Position numbers and translations under genes: made by a program
Part shown: in pieces, positions 8,590 through 16,847 of the stretch
Position numbering within the stretch: position 1 is the first letter of the stretch
How the letters are laid out: each line of letters starts with the position of its first letter
Notes under the pieces: generated by a model
What the model was told of the DNA's origin: nothing
Seen by the model: only the letters and a program-made list of their open reading frames with translations
Databases searched by the model: none
DNA from: JAJVHZ01 sp041395385
GTDB lineage: Bacteria > Pseudomonadota > Gammaproteobacteria > JAJPIJ01
NCBI GenBank assembly: GCA_041395385.1
Contig: JAWLAN010000018.1
Span: forward strand, 1-64,000
Direction: 5' to 3'
Length of the DNA: 64,000 nucleotides

Positions 8590-9648
8590 ATGGACATTTC
8601 GCCGTATCTGAAACTGCTTGTCGACAAGAAGGGCTCGGATCTTTTCTTCGCCGCCAACTCGCCCGTCAAGATCAAGATAGAGGGCGTGATCTCCTCCGTG
8701 GGCAAGACAGTCCTCACCGGGGAGCTGTCGAAGAATGCCGCCTACGGCATCATGAACGACAGGCTGATTCGGAAGTTCGAGGACAACATGGAGGCGGATT
8801 TCGCCATCTCGCTGCCCGATCGCAGCGCGCGCTTCCGCGTCAACGTGTTCCGGCAGCGTGGCGAAGTCTCCATGGTGGTCCGCCTGATTCCCACTCAGAT
8901 ACCGACGCTGGAGGAGCTCGGTCTGCCGGAGGTCCTGAAGACCCTGGTCATGCACAAGCGCGGCCTCATCCTCATGGTGGGCGCGACCGGATCCGGCAAA
9001 TCGACGACGCTGGCGGCGATGATCAACCACCGCAACAGCCAGATGGCCGGCCACATCCTCACGATCGAGGATCCGATCGAGTTCTCCCATCCCAACCTGA
9101 AATCGGTGGTGAACCAGCGCGAGGTCGGCGTCGACACGTTCTCGTATTCAGACGCCCTGCGCAGCGCGATGCGCGAGGCGCCCGACGTCATACTCGTGGG
9201 CGAGATACGTGACCGCGAGACCATGGAGGCCGCCCTGCAGCTGTGCAACACCGGTCATCTGTGCCTGTCGACGATGCACGCCAACAACGCCAACCAGGCG
9301 ATGGAGCGCATCATCAACCTCTTCCCGCAGAACCTCTACAAGCAGCTGTACATGGATCTGTCGCTGAACATCCGCGCCGTCATCTCGCAGCGGCTGGTTA
9401 TGGGGCTGGACGGCCGGCGCGTCGCGGCGATGGAGATCATGATCAATACGCCGCACATCGCGGATCTGATCCTCAAGGGCAATATCGGGGAGATCAAGGC
9501 GGCCATGGAGCAGAGCGGCGCCAAGGGCATGCAGAGCTTCGACATGGCGCTGCACGACCTCTACCGCGAGGATCACATCTCGCTCGAGGAGGCGCTCAGT
9601 AACGCCGACTCGCGCACCAACCTCGAAGCGAAGATCAACTTCGGTTAG
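8590..9648 (+). CDS. second PilU-like retraction ATPase paralogue
   Basis: 352 residues, clearly paralogous to the preceding gene. It has the same KKGSDLFF-type N-terminus, Walker A GATGSGKST, EDPIEF, Walker B VILVGEIRD and the MHANNANQA His box. It is more like PilU than PilT but lacks the long C-terminal extension of the upstream copy. A GGGGAA element precedes the ATG at 8590. Intact motifs argue that this is a working duplicate and not a decaying copy. Whether it acts with PilT, with another pilus system or as an alternative PilU cannot be decided from sequence. Confidence 0.85.
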   Translation: MDISPYLKLLVDKKGSDLFFAANSPVKIKIEGVISSVGKTVLTGELSKNAAYGIMNDRLIRKFEDNMEADFAISLPDRSARFRVNVFRQRGEVSMVVRLIPTQIPTLEELGLPEVLKTLVMHKRGLILMVGATGSGKSTTLAAMINHRNSQMAGHILTIEDPIEFSHPNLKSVVNQREVGVDTFSYSDALRSAMREAPDVILVGEIRDRETMEAALQLCNTGHLCLSTMHANNANQAMERIINLFPQNLYKQLYMDLSLNIRAVISQRLVMGLDGRRVAAMEIMINTPHIADLILKGNIGEIKAAMEQSGAKGMQSFDMALHDLYREDHISLEEALSNADSRTNLEAKINFG

Positions 9649-9650
9649 GA

Positions 9651-9851
9651 ATGCCGATGTCGGGGGCCGGGGCGGCGAGACACCCGAGCGAGCTCCCGCC
9701 ACGCCCGGAACCGCCGCTGCCCGGCGAGTGTTGCGGACGCGGATGCGAGAACTGCGTGTGGGTGTATTACGAGCGGGCCCTGCAGCGCTGGGAGGAGAGG
9801 GTCGCGGCGCTCGCGGCCGAAGGCGATCGCGACTCCGCCGGTTGCGACTGA
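9651..9851 (+). CDS. small cysteine-rich oxidoreductase-like domain protein
   Basis: 66 residues, beginning three bases after the pilU-like stop. An alternative ATG at 9657 is better spaced from the upstream AGGA. A proline-rich N-terminus is followed by CCGRGCENCVWVYYERAL, which matches the short oxidoreductase-like domain (C-C-G-x-x-C-x-x-C-V-x-x-x-Y) found in small bacterial proteins and in some eukaryotic mitochondrial proteins. The clustered cysteines could bind a metal or Fe-S cluster; that is inference. It is probably cotranscribed with the pilus ATPase genes, but a functional link is not evident. Confidence 0.7.
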   Translation: MPMSGAGAARHPSELPPRPEPPLPGECCGRGCENCVWVYYERALQRWEERVAALAAEGDRDSAGCD

Positions 9852-9861
9852 GCGGGCGGGG

Positions 9862-10749
9862 TCAGCCGAAGAGCACCGTTCGCGCCTCGAATACCGGTCC
9901 GTCCACGCACACCCGCTTCATGGCCGGCCCCGATTCGGTCTCGACGCGCACCGCGCAACCGGCGCAGCCTCCCACCGCGCAGGCCATGTACTCTTCCAGC
10001 GAGATTTGACACGGAAGGCCGTAATCGGCGGCGAGGCTCTGGACGGCCTTCAGCATCGGAGTCGGTCCGCAGGCGAAGACTTCCACCTCGCTCGCGCGTC
10101 GGGCCGCGGGCAGGGAGTCCAGCCAGCAGCGGGCCAGATCGGTGACGTATCCCTCGTGACATCCCTGGTAGCCCTGCAGGCTCGCCAGGCGGCAGGCTAT
10201 GCCCCAGTCCTCCAGCAGCGGCATTGCCGCGATGACGCCCTCGGGCAGGCCTGGAACCATGATCCGCGATGGTCGCGCGGTGAACGGGAATGGCGCCTCC
10301 GAGCCCATGACGACCAACGGCGAGGATCGACTCCCGCAGCGCTTGATATGCTCGGCGAGAAACACCATGGGCGGTATGCCCACCCCGCCCCCGATGAGGA
10401 GGGGCAGGGGCCGGAACTCGCCCAATTTGAACGTCACTCCGATCGGCCCGATGACACTGATCGTCTGGCCTACCTGCCGCCGCGCGAGCAGATCGGTCCC
10501 GACGCCGTGCGCCTTGTAAAGGATGTCGATCCATTCCTGCGCGGGGCTCGCGCGCATGACCGACATCGGGCGGCGCATGGGCAACAGCGGGTCGCACTGC
10601 AGATGCACGAAAGCTCCGGGCCGCGCACGCCGCGCAACCTGCGGGGCTCGAAGACGCAGCAGGTACTGATCTCCGGCATATGCCTCATGGCTCAGCACCC
10701 GCGCGTCCTCGACGTGAATGGTGCCGCGTTGGGAGTTTGTATAGGCCAT
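9862..10749 (-). CDS. PyrK-like FAD/[2Fe-2S] electron-transfer protein
   Basis: 295 residues from ATG 10749. The ferredoxin-reductase fold is recognisable: an FAD-binding barrel with RRPMSVM, a nucleotide-binding GGGVGIPP segment, and ACGPTPM near the C-terminus. The tail carries four cysteines in a C-x4-C-x2-C...C arrangement (ACAVGGCAGC, then KRVCVDGPVF) that matches the [2Fe-2S] domain of PyrK, the electron-transfer subunit of class 1B dihydroorotate dehydrogenase. No pyrDB partner is adjacent, and gammaproteobacteria normally use the quinone-linked PyrD, so the true electron acceptor is unknown. It is convergent with the pilus ATPase row. Confidence 0.8.
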   Translation of the reverse strand: MAYTNSQRGTIHVEDARVLSHEAYAGDQYLLRLRAPQVARRARPGAFVHLQCDPLLPMRRPMSVMRASPAQEWIDILYKAHGVGTDLLARRQVGQTISVIGPIGVTFKLGEFRPLPLLIGGGVGIPPMVFLAEHIKRCGSRSSPLVVMGSEAPFPFTARPSRIMVPGLPEGVIAAMPLLEDWGIACRLASLQGYQGCHEGYVTDLARCWLDSLPAARRASEVEVFACGPTPMLKAVQSLAADYGLPCQISLEEYMACAVGGCAGCAVRVETESGPAMKRVCVDGPVFEARTVLFG

Positions 10750-10812
10750 CGCAGTCCGGCAGGGGGGCAAGCATTAGGATTCGCGGCGGCCAGTCTAGCA
10801 TATGGCCGATCA

Positions 10813-10843
10813 TTGCCTTCGCCGGTTGCGTAGCACCTATAAT
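10813..10843 (+). promoter_or_regulatory. candidate sigma-70 promoter for the MscS-type channel
   Basis: A perfect TATAAT (10838-10843) lies eight bases before the channel ATG, with TTGCCT at 10813-10818 as a possible -35 element across a long 19-base spacer. If used, the transcript would start at or next to the start codon and have almost no leader. No Shine-Dalgarno sequence is visible before this ATG, which fits that idea. Confidence 0.4.
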
Positions 10844-10851
10844 CGCCCACC

Positions 10852-13239
10852 ATGGATCGACGCCCTGTTGCAGGTTCACGTTCGTTGTCGCGGCTGACGC
10901 TGGGCGCGCTGTTGTGCATCTGCCTGCTTGCCGTTCATGCGGCGGACGCGCCGCTGGAGTCCGGCTTCCGTTATCTCGCGGGGCAATGGGACAAGACCCT
11001 GAAGAATGCGGAGTCCCGTCTCGACACCGGCACACTCAGCGCAACGGCCGCGGAGCGCTTGCGTTCCGAGATTGACAAGGTACGCGAGCAGGCGCAGGGG
11101 CACGGGCGTGCAGTTCAGCGCAAGGTCGATCAGTTCGCGGCCCGGGTCGAGTCGCTGGGCCCGGAGCCGCCCGAGGGCGCGCCTCCGGAGTCCGCGGACG
11201 TAAAGCGCGCGCGCGCCGAACTGAATGCGGCCCTTGCCGATCTCGCCGGGCAGGTCAGTCAGTGCGATCTCACGATCACCCGCACGGACGCGCTGCTGAT
11301 ACGGATCTCCGCCCTGCAGTTCGAGCGCCGGAAGGCGGACCTGCTGGTGCGCGGTCCGTTGCCGTATCGGCCGGAGACCATGGAGCGCGCCGGCTCGCAG
11401 CTCTGGGTGACCTTGCAGGCGATCCATGCGCGCGAGGTCGTAGGCGGCGGCAAGAAGCGATGGGTGGTCCTGCCGCTGGTGGCGCTGGGCACATACATCG
11501 CGATTGTCATCGGCCGGATTGTCCGGCAGCGCATGATGGTGCGGTGGGGACGCGACCCGGCGGTGCCGTATCCGAGCTACGGCCGCCGTCTCGTCGCCGC
11601 GGTCGTCGACGCCGTCAGCCGCGGACTGGTGCCGGTGGTCGTCATCGCCATAGTGCTGGCCGCGGCTTGGTGGTTGTTCGTTCGGCCTTTTCTCGATCCC
11701 TCCATCGGGGCGCCGCTGTGGCTGCTCTATGCGATCGTCTTCTACCTGCTCGTAGCTGCGCTGATTAGAGCCGCCTTCTCTCCTGAACAGCCCAACTGGC
11801 GGCTCACGCCGGTTTCCGCGTCCGCTTCGGAGAAGATTGGCAAGCGTCTGCACCTGCTAGCGGCCATCATTGCGGTCCAGATGGCGTTGTCGGCCTTCAT
11901 GAAGCGCTTCGGTGAGCCGGTCGAGCTCGCCTCGTTGCACTCCTTCGGCATCAATCTGCTGCTGGCGATACTGCTGTTGTCGATGTCCTGGAAGAAGCTC
12001 TGGGAGGTCGAGGAGTCCACGCAGTGGTTCGAAGAGCAGCCGCGCCGGCGACTGCCGGCGCTGTCGGCCTACCTGCGCGGAGCGCTGGCGCTGATCGCCG
12101 TCGCGTCGGTCGTCTGCAATCTGCTCGGCTATCACGCGCTCGCGGACTACGTCTTGCGCAACACCATCCTAACGCTGCTGCTGGCCGGCGCCGTGTTCGC
12201 GGTCCGGTTCCTGGCCAGGGAGTCCTGTTCGCAGCTGCTGTTGACGGCGACGGGTCCGGCGGCGGCGGTGAGACAGGCCCTCGGGTTGTCCGACCAGGGC
12301 GGACGCGTCGTCACCTTCTGGGCCATGGCCACCATCGACCTGCTGCTGATCGCGGCGGGCATCTTCATCGCCTTGTGGCTGTGGGGGATTCCGCCGCGCG
12401 ACGTGGCCGACTGGACGCTGGGCATCTTCGGCAGCTTCAGCATCGGTACCCACAAGTTCTCGCTGACCGACGTGCTGATCGCGATCGTCATTTTCGGCGC
12501 GATCATCGTGTTCACGCGGCTGCTGCAGCACTTTCTGGACTTCCGTCTGCTCCCGAACACGCGGCTGGACATCGGCGTGCGCACGGCCATCACCTCCACC
12601 GTCAACTACCTCGGTGTGGGGATCGCGATCCTGGCGGCGATCTCCGCCCTCGGGATCAATCTCACCGGTCTCGCCGTCGTGGCCGGCGCGCTGTCGGTCG
12701 GCATAGGCTTCGGGCTGCAGAACATCGTCAACAATTTCATCTCCGGCATCATTCTGCTCATCGAGCGGCCGGTGAAGGTGGGTGACACGGTCGTCGTCAA
12801 CAATTACGAAGGCGTGGTGCGGAAGATTCGGGTGCGATCTACGGAGATCGAGACCGGACTGCATGCCTCGGTGATCATCCCGAACGCGGACCTGCTGCAG
12901 ACGTCGGTGCTGAACTGGACCCATCACAACCGCGTCGGGCGCGTGGAGGTGAGGGTGGTGGCGCCGTTTGCGGTCGAGCCAGAGCGCATCGAGACCTTGC
13001 TGCTCGCGTGCGCCACGGATAATTCTCAGGTGGTGCGCGTCCCGGCGCCCTCGGTGTCGCTCATCAATTTCAATGACCGCGGTGCCGAATACCAGTTGAG
13101 CTTCCAGCTCGACGACCTGGATGACAAAGGCCGCGTCGCCAGCGACGTGCGCAAGGCCATCCTGTCGAAATTCCGCAAGGCCGGCATCGAGATCCCGTCG
13201 ATCCGCAGCGCCGGGGGCCAGCCGGCTCCGGCGGCGTAG
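10852..13239 (+). CDS. large mechanosensitive channel of the MscS/KefA class
   Basis: 795 residues. There is a signal peptide (about 14-32) and a periplasmic charged, partly coiled-coil region (to about 190). A series of inner-membrane helices runs from about residue 205 to 590. The MscS pore helix and cytoplasmic domain follow, with VGIGFGLQNIVNNFISGIILLIERP (shown here only as a landmark near residue 620) and then VKVGDTVVVNNYEGVV. The C-terminal cage domain ends near residue 790. The channel should release solutes on hypo-osmotic shock. It is shorter than MscK/MscM (about 1100) but longer than MscS (286), placing it in the mid-size YbdG/YnaI-to-MscK spectrum. It is monocistronic or followed by the GST gene 27 bp downstream. 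Confidence 0.88.
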   Translation: MDRRPVAGSRSLSRLTLGALLCICLLAVHAADAPLESGFRYLAGQWDKTLKNAESRLDTGTLSATAAERLRSEIDKVREQAQGHGRAVQRKVDQFAARVESLGPEPPEGAPPESADVKRARAELNAALADLAGQVSQCDLTITRTDALLIRISALQFERRKADLLVRGPLPYRPETMERAGSQLWVTLQAIHAREVVGGGKKRWVVLPLVALGTYIAIVIGRIVRQRMMVRWGRDPAVPYPSYGRRLVAAVVDAVSRGLVPVVVIAIVLAAAWWLFVRPFLDPSIGAPLWLLYAIVFYLLVAALIRAAFSPEQPNWRLTPVSASASEKIGKRLHLLAAIIAVQMALSAFMKRFGEPVELASLHSFGINLLLAILLLSMSWKKLWEVEESTQWFEEQPRRRLPALSAYLRGALALIAVASVVCNLLGYHALADYVLRNTILTLLLAGAVFAVRFLARESCSQLLLTATGPAAAVRQALGLSDQGGRVVTFWAMATIDLLLIAAGIFIALWLWGIPPRDVADWTLGIFGSFSIGTHKFSLTDVLIAIVIFGAIIVFTRLLQHFLDFRLLPNTRLDIGVRTAITSTVNYLGVGIAILAAISALGINLTGLAVVAGALSVGIGFGLQNIVNNFISGIILLIERPVKVGDTVVVNNYEGVVRKIRVRSTEIETGLHASVIIPNADLLQTSVLNWTHHNRVGRVEVRVVAPFAVEPERIETLLLACATDNSQVVRVPAPSVSLINFNDRGAEYQLSFQLDDLDDKGRVASDVRKAILSKFRKAGIEIPSIRSAGGQPAPAA

Positions 13240-13266
13240 GCTCACACTCAAGAAAAAGGGGGGTGC

Positions 13267-13926
13267 ATGACACTGGAAGTGTTCTGGGGAAGCGGCAGTC
13301 CGTTCGCGTGGCGTGTACTGCTGACTCTGGAGGTGAAGCAGCTGCCGTATGAGTCGCGGCTGTTGGAGTTTTCCAAGAAGCAGCACAAGTCGCCCGATTT
13401 CCTGCGCTTGAATCCGCGCGGCAAGGTCCCGGTGCTGAAAGACGGCGATTTCGTCGTGTACGAATCGCTGGCGATCATGAAATACCTGGACGACAAGTAT
13501 CCGGCCGTACGACTCTTCGGCGGGGATCCGGAGTCCTCGGCGCGCATCATGATGAGCGTCTGTGAATGCGCGTCCTACATCGAGCAGCCGACGGAAAACG
13601 TCGTACGGCCGGTCTTTGCGCGCGCCGCCGCGGAACAGCGCGAAGCCATCATGAGCGCGGCGAACACGCTTCGCGATGAATACGCCCTACTCAATGCCAA
13701 GCTGACCGGCCGGCAATGGCTGGTTGGCGATTCAGTCACCGCGGCGGACGTCGTCCTGTACCCTCAGGCGGCGATACTGCTGCGGGCGCTCGGGAAGGAC
13801 GAGGGCGCTTCATTGGGTCTGAAGCTCGCGCCGTTCGCCGATTATTTCCCGGCGGTCGCGCAATGGATGCGCGCCGTGGAGGCCCTGCCCGGATTCGAGA
13901 GGACCTATCCGCCGCACTGGCGCTGA
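13267..13926 (+). CDS. glutathione S-transferase family protein
   Basis: 219 residues. The thioredoxin-fold N-domain begins with SGSPFAWRVLLTLEVK and contains NPRGKVPVL followed by the glutathione-contacting ESLAIMKYL. The all-helical C-domain holds the WLVGDSVTAADVVLYPQ motif with the N-capping box D. The substrate is unknown. It is not SspA: the SspA dimer signatures are absent and the S-P-F-A-W start is that of generic GSTs. A strong AAAGGGGGG ribosome-binding site lies just upstream. Confidence 0.85.
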   Translation: MTLEVFWGSGSPFAWRVLLTLEVKQLPYESRLLEFSKKQHKSPDFLRLNPRGKVPVLKDGDFVVYESLAIMKYLDDKYPAVRLFGGDPESSARIMMSVCECASYIEQPTENVVRPVFARAAAEQREAIMSAANTLRDEYALLNAKLTGRQWLVGDSVTAADVVLYPQAAILLRALGKDEGASLGLKLAPFADYFPAVAQWMRAVEALPGFERTYPPHWR

Positions 13927-13939
13927 GCCCCGCGCACGC

Positions 13940-13984
13940 AAAAAAAATCCGCGAGCGGGCCCAGATCGGGCCCGTATCGCGGAT
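13940..13984 (-). terminator. Rho-independent terminator of the phasin gene
   Basis: An 8-bp outer stem (ATCCGCGA/TCGCGGAT) and a 7-bp inner stem (CGGGCCC/GGGCCCG) enclose a five-base loop. On the left is a run of eight A, which is a U-run on the minus strand, so it should end the minus-strand phasin transcript. It also sits right after the plus-strand GST stop at 13926 and may help insulate that gene. Confidence 0.8.
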
Positions 13985-14014
13985 CTCGTGGCCAGCTGTG
14001 TGCTGGCGTGCCGG

Positions 14015-14371
14015 TCAGGCGACCTTGAAGAACTTGGTGAAGCTCTCCGGGGCGAACTTCTCGGCGCTCTCGCTGAACAGCGCCTTGATTTCGGCACCCG
14101 CGTCCTGCTGGATCTGCAACAGGTTCTTGGTGGTGGTCGTGAAGCTGTCGCGGAACGACTCCATCATCGCGGACTGGGCGGCGACCAGATCCTTGGGCTG
14201 CTCGACCTTGGTCAGCGGCGCGAACTGGCCGACGGTCAGCTCGACAAAGTGCAGATGCTCGCGCAACGAACGCTCGACGGCGTTCTGCATGACCTTGCCG
14301 GTGCGCAGGCCGAGCTCGACGGCATTGCTGTAATAGCTAAGCATATCGCTGTAATTCACGGTGGGTTGCAT
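14015..14371 (-). CDS. phaP: phasin family granule-associated protein
   Basis: 118 residues, entirely helical and without signal or membrane segments. The sequence has the amphipathic heptad character of the phasin_2 family, including a run of charged helices with QNAVERSLREH and ATTTTKNLLQIQQ-like patterns (positions about 30-95). Phasins coat polyhydroxyalkanoate granules and control their number and size. The start at 14371 has an excellent AGAGGAG site. A dyad resembling a PhaR operator lies 60-90 bp upstream and a strong terminator lies 30 bp downstream, so it is a self-contained, probably PHA-responsive unit. The specific synthase is not in the window. Confidence 0.82.
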   Translation of the reverse strand: MQPTVNYSDMLSYYSNAVELGLRTGKVMQNAVERSLREHLHFVELTVGQFAPLTKVEQPKDLVAAQSAMMESFRDSFTTTTKNLLQIQQDAGAEIKALFSESAEKFAPESFTKFFKVA

Positions 14372-14432
14372 CGCGGTTCTCCTCTTTACGTTGACTACCG
14401 CTAGGTAGGCGTCAGTTCATCGTTCACTGTGC

Positions 14433-14462
14433 TGCTGCAATGCAGCATGTTGCGTTGCAGCA
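14433..14462. promoter_or_regulatory. tandem PhaR-like operator upstream of phasin
   Basis: Bases 14433-14447 form a near-perfect palindrome, TGCTGCA-A-TGCAGCA, containing CTGC-N3-GCAG. Bases 14448-14462 are a degenerate copy of the same 15-mer (TGTTGCGTTGCAGCA) placed directly after it. PhaR, the PHA-responsive repressor, is known to bind TGC-rich CTGC/GCAG dyads upstream of phasin genes. The position, about 60-90 bp before the phasin ATG, fits a promoter-overlapping operator. Confidence 0.65.
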
Positions 14463-14613
14463 TAGTCCACGCCAGGGGTGCTGTCAAGGTCGAGGTGCGC
14501 GGGCCTCTTTCGCTTCCCCGGGTATGCCTGGGTGTGGCCGCCGAGCGTGGTGAGATCGAATGGAAGAGATCAGTTAAATCAGAGGCTTCGCGCGCGGATA
14601 TGGGCCGCGAGCC

Positions 14614-15057
14614 TCAAGCGCGGGGCCGCACGTTCAACATGGCGCCGTCCGTGGAAACCACCTCGACGGTCGTGCCGGCGGGACAGTCTGGCCCCTGAAT
14701 GCGCCACATCGAGTCGTCCACGCGCACGGTCCCGAAGCCATTGACGATCGGTTCGTTCAGCGTCAGGGCGCGCCCGACGTACTGCGCGGCGCGCCGGTTG
14801 AGTTGCGGCAAATCGGTCGGCAGCGGATTGCGTCGCAAGTAGGTGCGAGCGAGTAGAACGGTGACGATCGACAGCACGGCGAAGGCCGCGATCTGCGCCT
14901 TCAGACCCATCGCCGGCACCAGCAGCACCGCCAAGCCGACGACGCCCGCGGATATCCCCATCCACAGGAAGAACGCACCCGGAATGAACATCTCCACGAC
15001 GAGCAGCAACACGCCGAGAACCCACCAATGCCAGTAGTTCGGCTGCCACTCACTCAT
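14614..15057 (-). CDS. NfeD family membrane protein
   Basis: 147 residues. It has two or three N-terminal membrane helices (roughly 10-75) containing the E-x-F-x-P-G motif (VEMFIPGAFFLWMGISA). An OB-fold NfeD domain follows (about 80-147), with GRALTLNEPIVNGFGTVRVDD near the middle. Small NfeD proteins are almost always encoded next to an SPFH/stomatin gene, and this one overlaps its upstream SPFH partner by eight bases. The pair is thought to organise membrane microdomains, but the biochemical role is not settled. Confidence 0.88.
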   Translation of the reverse strand: MSEWQPNYWHWWVLGVLLLVVEMFIPGAFFLWMGISAGVVGLAVLLVPAMGLKAQIAAFAVLSIVTVLLARTYLRRNPLPTDLPQLNRRAAQYVGRALTLNEPIVNGFGTVRVDDSMWRIQGPDCPAGTTVEVVSTDGAMLNVRPRA

Positions 15058-15982
15058 TGCTGCCGGCTCCTTTCAAGTGCGCGGCCTTCGCCAGCTCGGC
15101 AATACCGCTGACCGCGCCGATCACGTTGGCGGCCTCCAGCGGAACCATGATGACCTTCTGATTTGGCGCCCCGGCGATATGCTGAAGCGCCTCGATGTAT
15201 TTCTGCGCGACGAAGTAGTTCACGGCCTGCACGTCGCCCTTGGCGATGGCCTGCGACACCATCATCGTCGCCTTCGCCTCGGCCTCGGCCGCGCGCTCGC
15301 GCGCCTCGGCGTCGCGGAAGGCGGCCTCCTTGCGGCCCTCTGCCTCGAGGATGGCGGACTGCTTGTCGCCCTCGGCGCGCAGGATCTCCGCGGCGCGTTG
15401 CCCCTCGGCTTCCAGGATGGCGGCACGCTTGTCGCGCTCCGCCTTCATCTGCCGCGCCATGGAGTCGACGAGGTCCTTCGGCGGCGAGATGTCCTTGATC
15501 TCGATGCGGGTCACCTTGATGCCCCACGGCGTGGTCGCGGCGTCGACCACGTGCAGCAGGCGGCTGTTGATGTCGTCGCGCTTGGAGAGCAGCTGATCGA
15601 GATCCATGGACCCCATCACGCTGCGGATGTTGGTCATCGTCAGGTTGAGCACCGCCTGCTCCAGGTGCTCCACCTCGTAGGCCGCCTTGGCCGCTTCCAG
15701 AACCTGGAAAAAGACGATCCCGTCGACGCGCACCATGGCGTTGTCCTGGGTGATGACCTCCTGGGATGGGACATCCAGCACCGTCTCCATCATACTGATG
15801 CGTCGACCAATGCGCTGCACCCAGGGCCAGATCCAGTGCAATCCGGGACCAAGCGTGCGCGTGTACTGACCGAAGGTCTCCACGGTGTATTCGTAGCCCT
15901 GTCTGACCGTGATGACCCCGCGCCAGAGATAGATGGCGGCAAAGACAAGCAGTACGACGACGAACGACCCGGCGCCTTCCAT
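15050..15982 (-). CDS. qmcA: SPFH/stomatin-like protein (QmcA family)
   Basis: 310 residues from ATG 15982; an earlier in-frame ATG at 16033 gives an unlikely 17-residue extension. There is one N-terminal membrane helix (about 4-22), the SPFH/Band 7 domain (about 20-190) with VRQGYEYTVETFGQYTRTL-type start and GLHWIWPW, and then a long Ala/Glu-rich coiled coil (about 190-260). The stretch AAILEAEGQRAAEILRAEG repeats a heptad-like unit three times. Stomatin-type proteins oligomerise on the inner membrane. It is cotranscribed with nfeD. Confidence 0.9.
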   Translation of the reverse strand: MEGAGSFVVVLLVFAAIYLWRGVITVRQGYEYTVETFGQYTRTLGPGLHWIWPWVQRIGRRISMMETVLDVPSQEVITQDNAMVRVDGIVFFQVLEAAKAAYEVEHLEQAVLNLTMTNIRSVMGSMDLDQLLSKRDDINSRLLHVVDAATTPWGIKVTRIEIKDISPPKDLVDSMARQMKAERDKRAAILEAEGQRAAEILRAEGDKQSAILEAEGRKEAAFRDAEARERAAEAEAKATMMVSQAIAKGDVQAVNYFVAQKYIEALQHIAGAPNQKVIMVPLEAANVIGAVSGIAELAKAAHLKGAGSNE

Positions 15983-16061
15983 TGTCGGTCTCCGATTGAA
16001 TGTCGAGCGGAAAGTATATCCGCGTTCCGGCATTGTAGCCCGACGCGGCGCGCGGCCAGCC

Positions 16062-16847
16062 TTACTCGGCCCCGCGCCGCAGGTCGGTGATCAGTCCGTC
16101 CTGCAGCCAGCGCTTCAGCAGGCTTGCGGCCCGCAATGCCGCATTCTCGCTGCGCTCCTGAAGGCGCTCGCACAGCTGCCCGAACGTGCCGTCCGCGGCG
16201 AGAACCTCGAGAGCCGCGGCCTCCTCGGACTCCAGCGAGCGGAAAGAGGTATCCAGCCCCTGCCGCCAGATGAGCCAGCGTCCGGGACGCGCGTCCGGCC
16301 TACGTCCGAAGACGTCCTCGCCGGCCTTGTGAGCCTTCCACAGCTTCGGAACCTCGAATTCGAAGTCCAGGACACGCACGCCGGGGTGCAGGACAAACCG
16401 CGCCGCGGGCCAATGCTCCGGGGCCAGCGCCGAGAGTTCCCCGACCCGCAGGGTGTTGCTGTCCGGGGCATCGAAGGCGGCCATCAGGGCCCATTCGAAG
16501 GCGGCCAACTCCGCCAGCCAGGGCTGCACGGCGGTATCGGGATCCGCCCCTAGTTGATCGGCCAGGCCGCTGCCGTACCAGCGCAGATTGTAATAAGGGC
16601 TACGCGTGCCAGTCGTGTACTTCCCCGCGAGACGCTCGAAGGTCTCTTCGCCCAGCCACGCCAGCAGGACGGGATAGTCGACTTTCAATGCGCCGATGAG
16701 TCGCAGGCGGTAGGCGTCGAAATAGACGCCGCGCCGCACCGCGACCGCGGCGCCGCCGCTGTCGGCAAACATGCCTTCGACCGCCGACTCGTCCGCCTCC
16801 AGCAGGTATCGCTGAAAGCGTTTCTGCAGCTCACGCAGCCGATGCAT
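16062..16847 (-). CDS. DUF2063 protein (HvfC/BufC-type partner of MNIO enzyme)
   Basis: 261 residues from ATG 16847; a GTG at 16859 is an alternative. The N-terminal DUF2063 domain starts LRELQKRFQRYLLE and contains RRGVYFDAYRLRLIGALKVDYP and the Y-x-x-x-x-P-S/R-S segment typical of the family. Partner proteins of this family help deliver the precursor peptide to the DUF692 metalloenzyme. Its start overlaps the end of the DUF692 gene, so the two are translationally coupled. The domain order and the coupling make the assignment firm, although the substrate is unknown. Confidence 0.85.
   Translation of the reverse strand: MHRLRELQKRFQRYLLEADESAVEGMFADSGGAAVAVRRGVYFDAYRLRLIGALKVDYPVLLAWLGEETFERLAGKYTTGTRSPYYNLRWYGSGLADQLGADPDTAVQPWLAELAAFEWALMAAFDAPDSNTLRVGELSALAPEHWPAARFVLHPGVRVLDFEFEVPKLWKAHKAGEDVFGRRPDARPGRWLIWRQGLDTSFRSLESEEAAALEVLAADGTFGQLCERLQERSENAALRAASLLKRWLQDGLITDLRRGAE

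Noticed and set aside
13267..13926. Stringent starvation protein SspA
   Set aside because: The sequence is a generic GST with S-P-F-A-W at the active-site region; it lacks SspA-specific motifs, and no sspB is adjacent.
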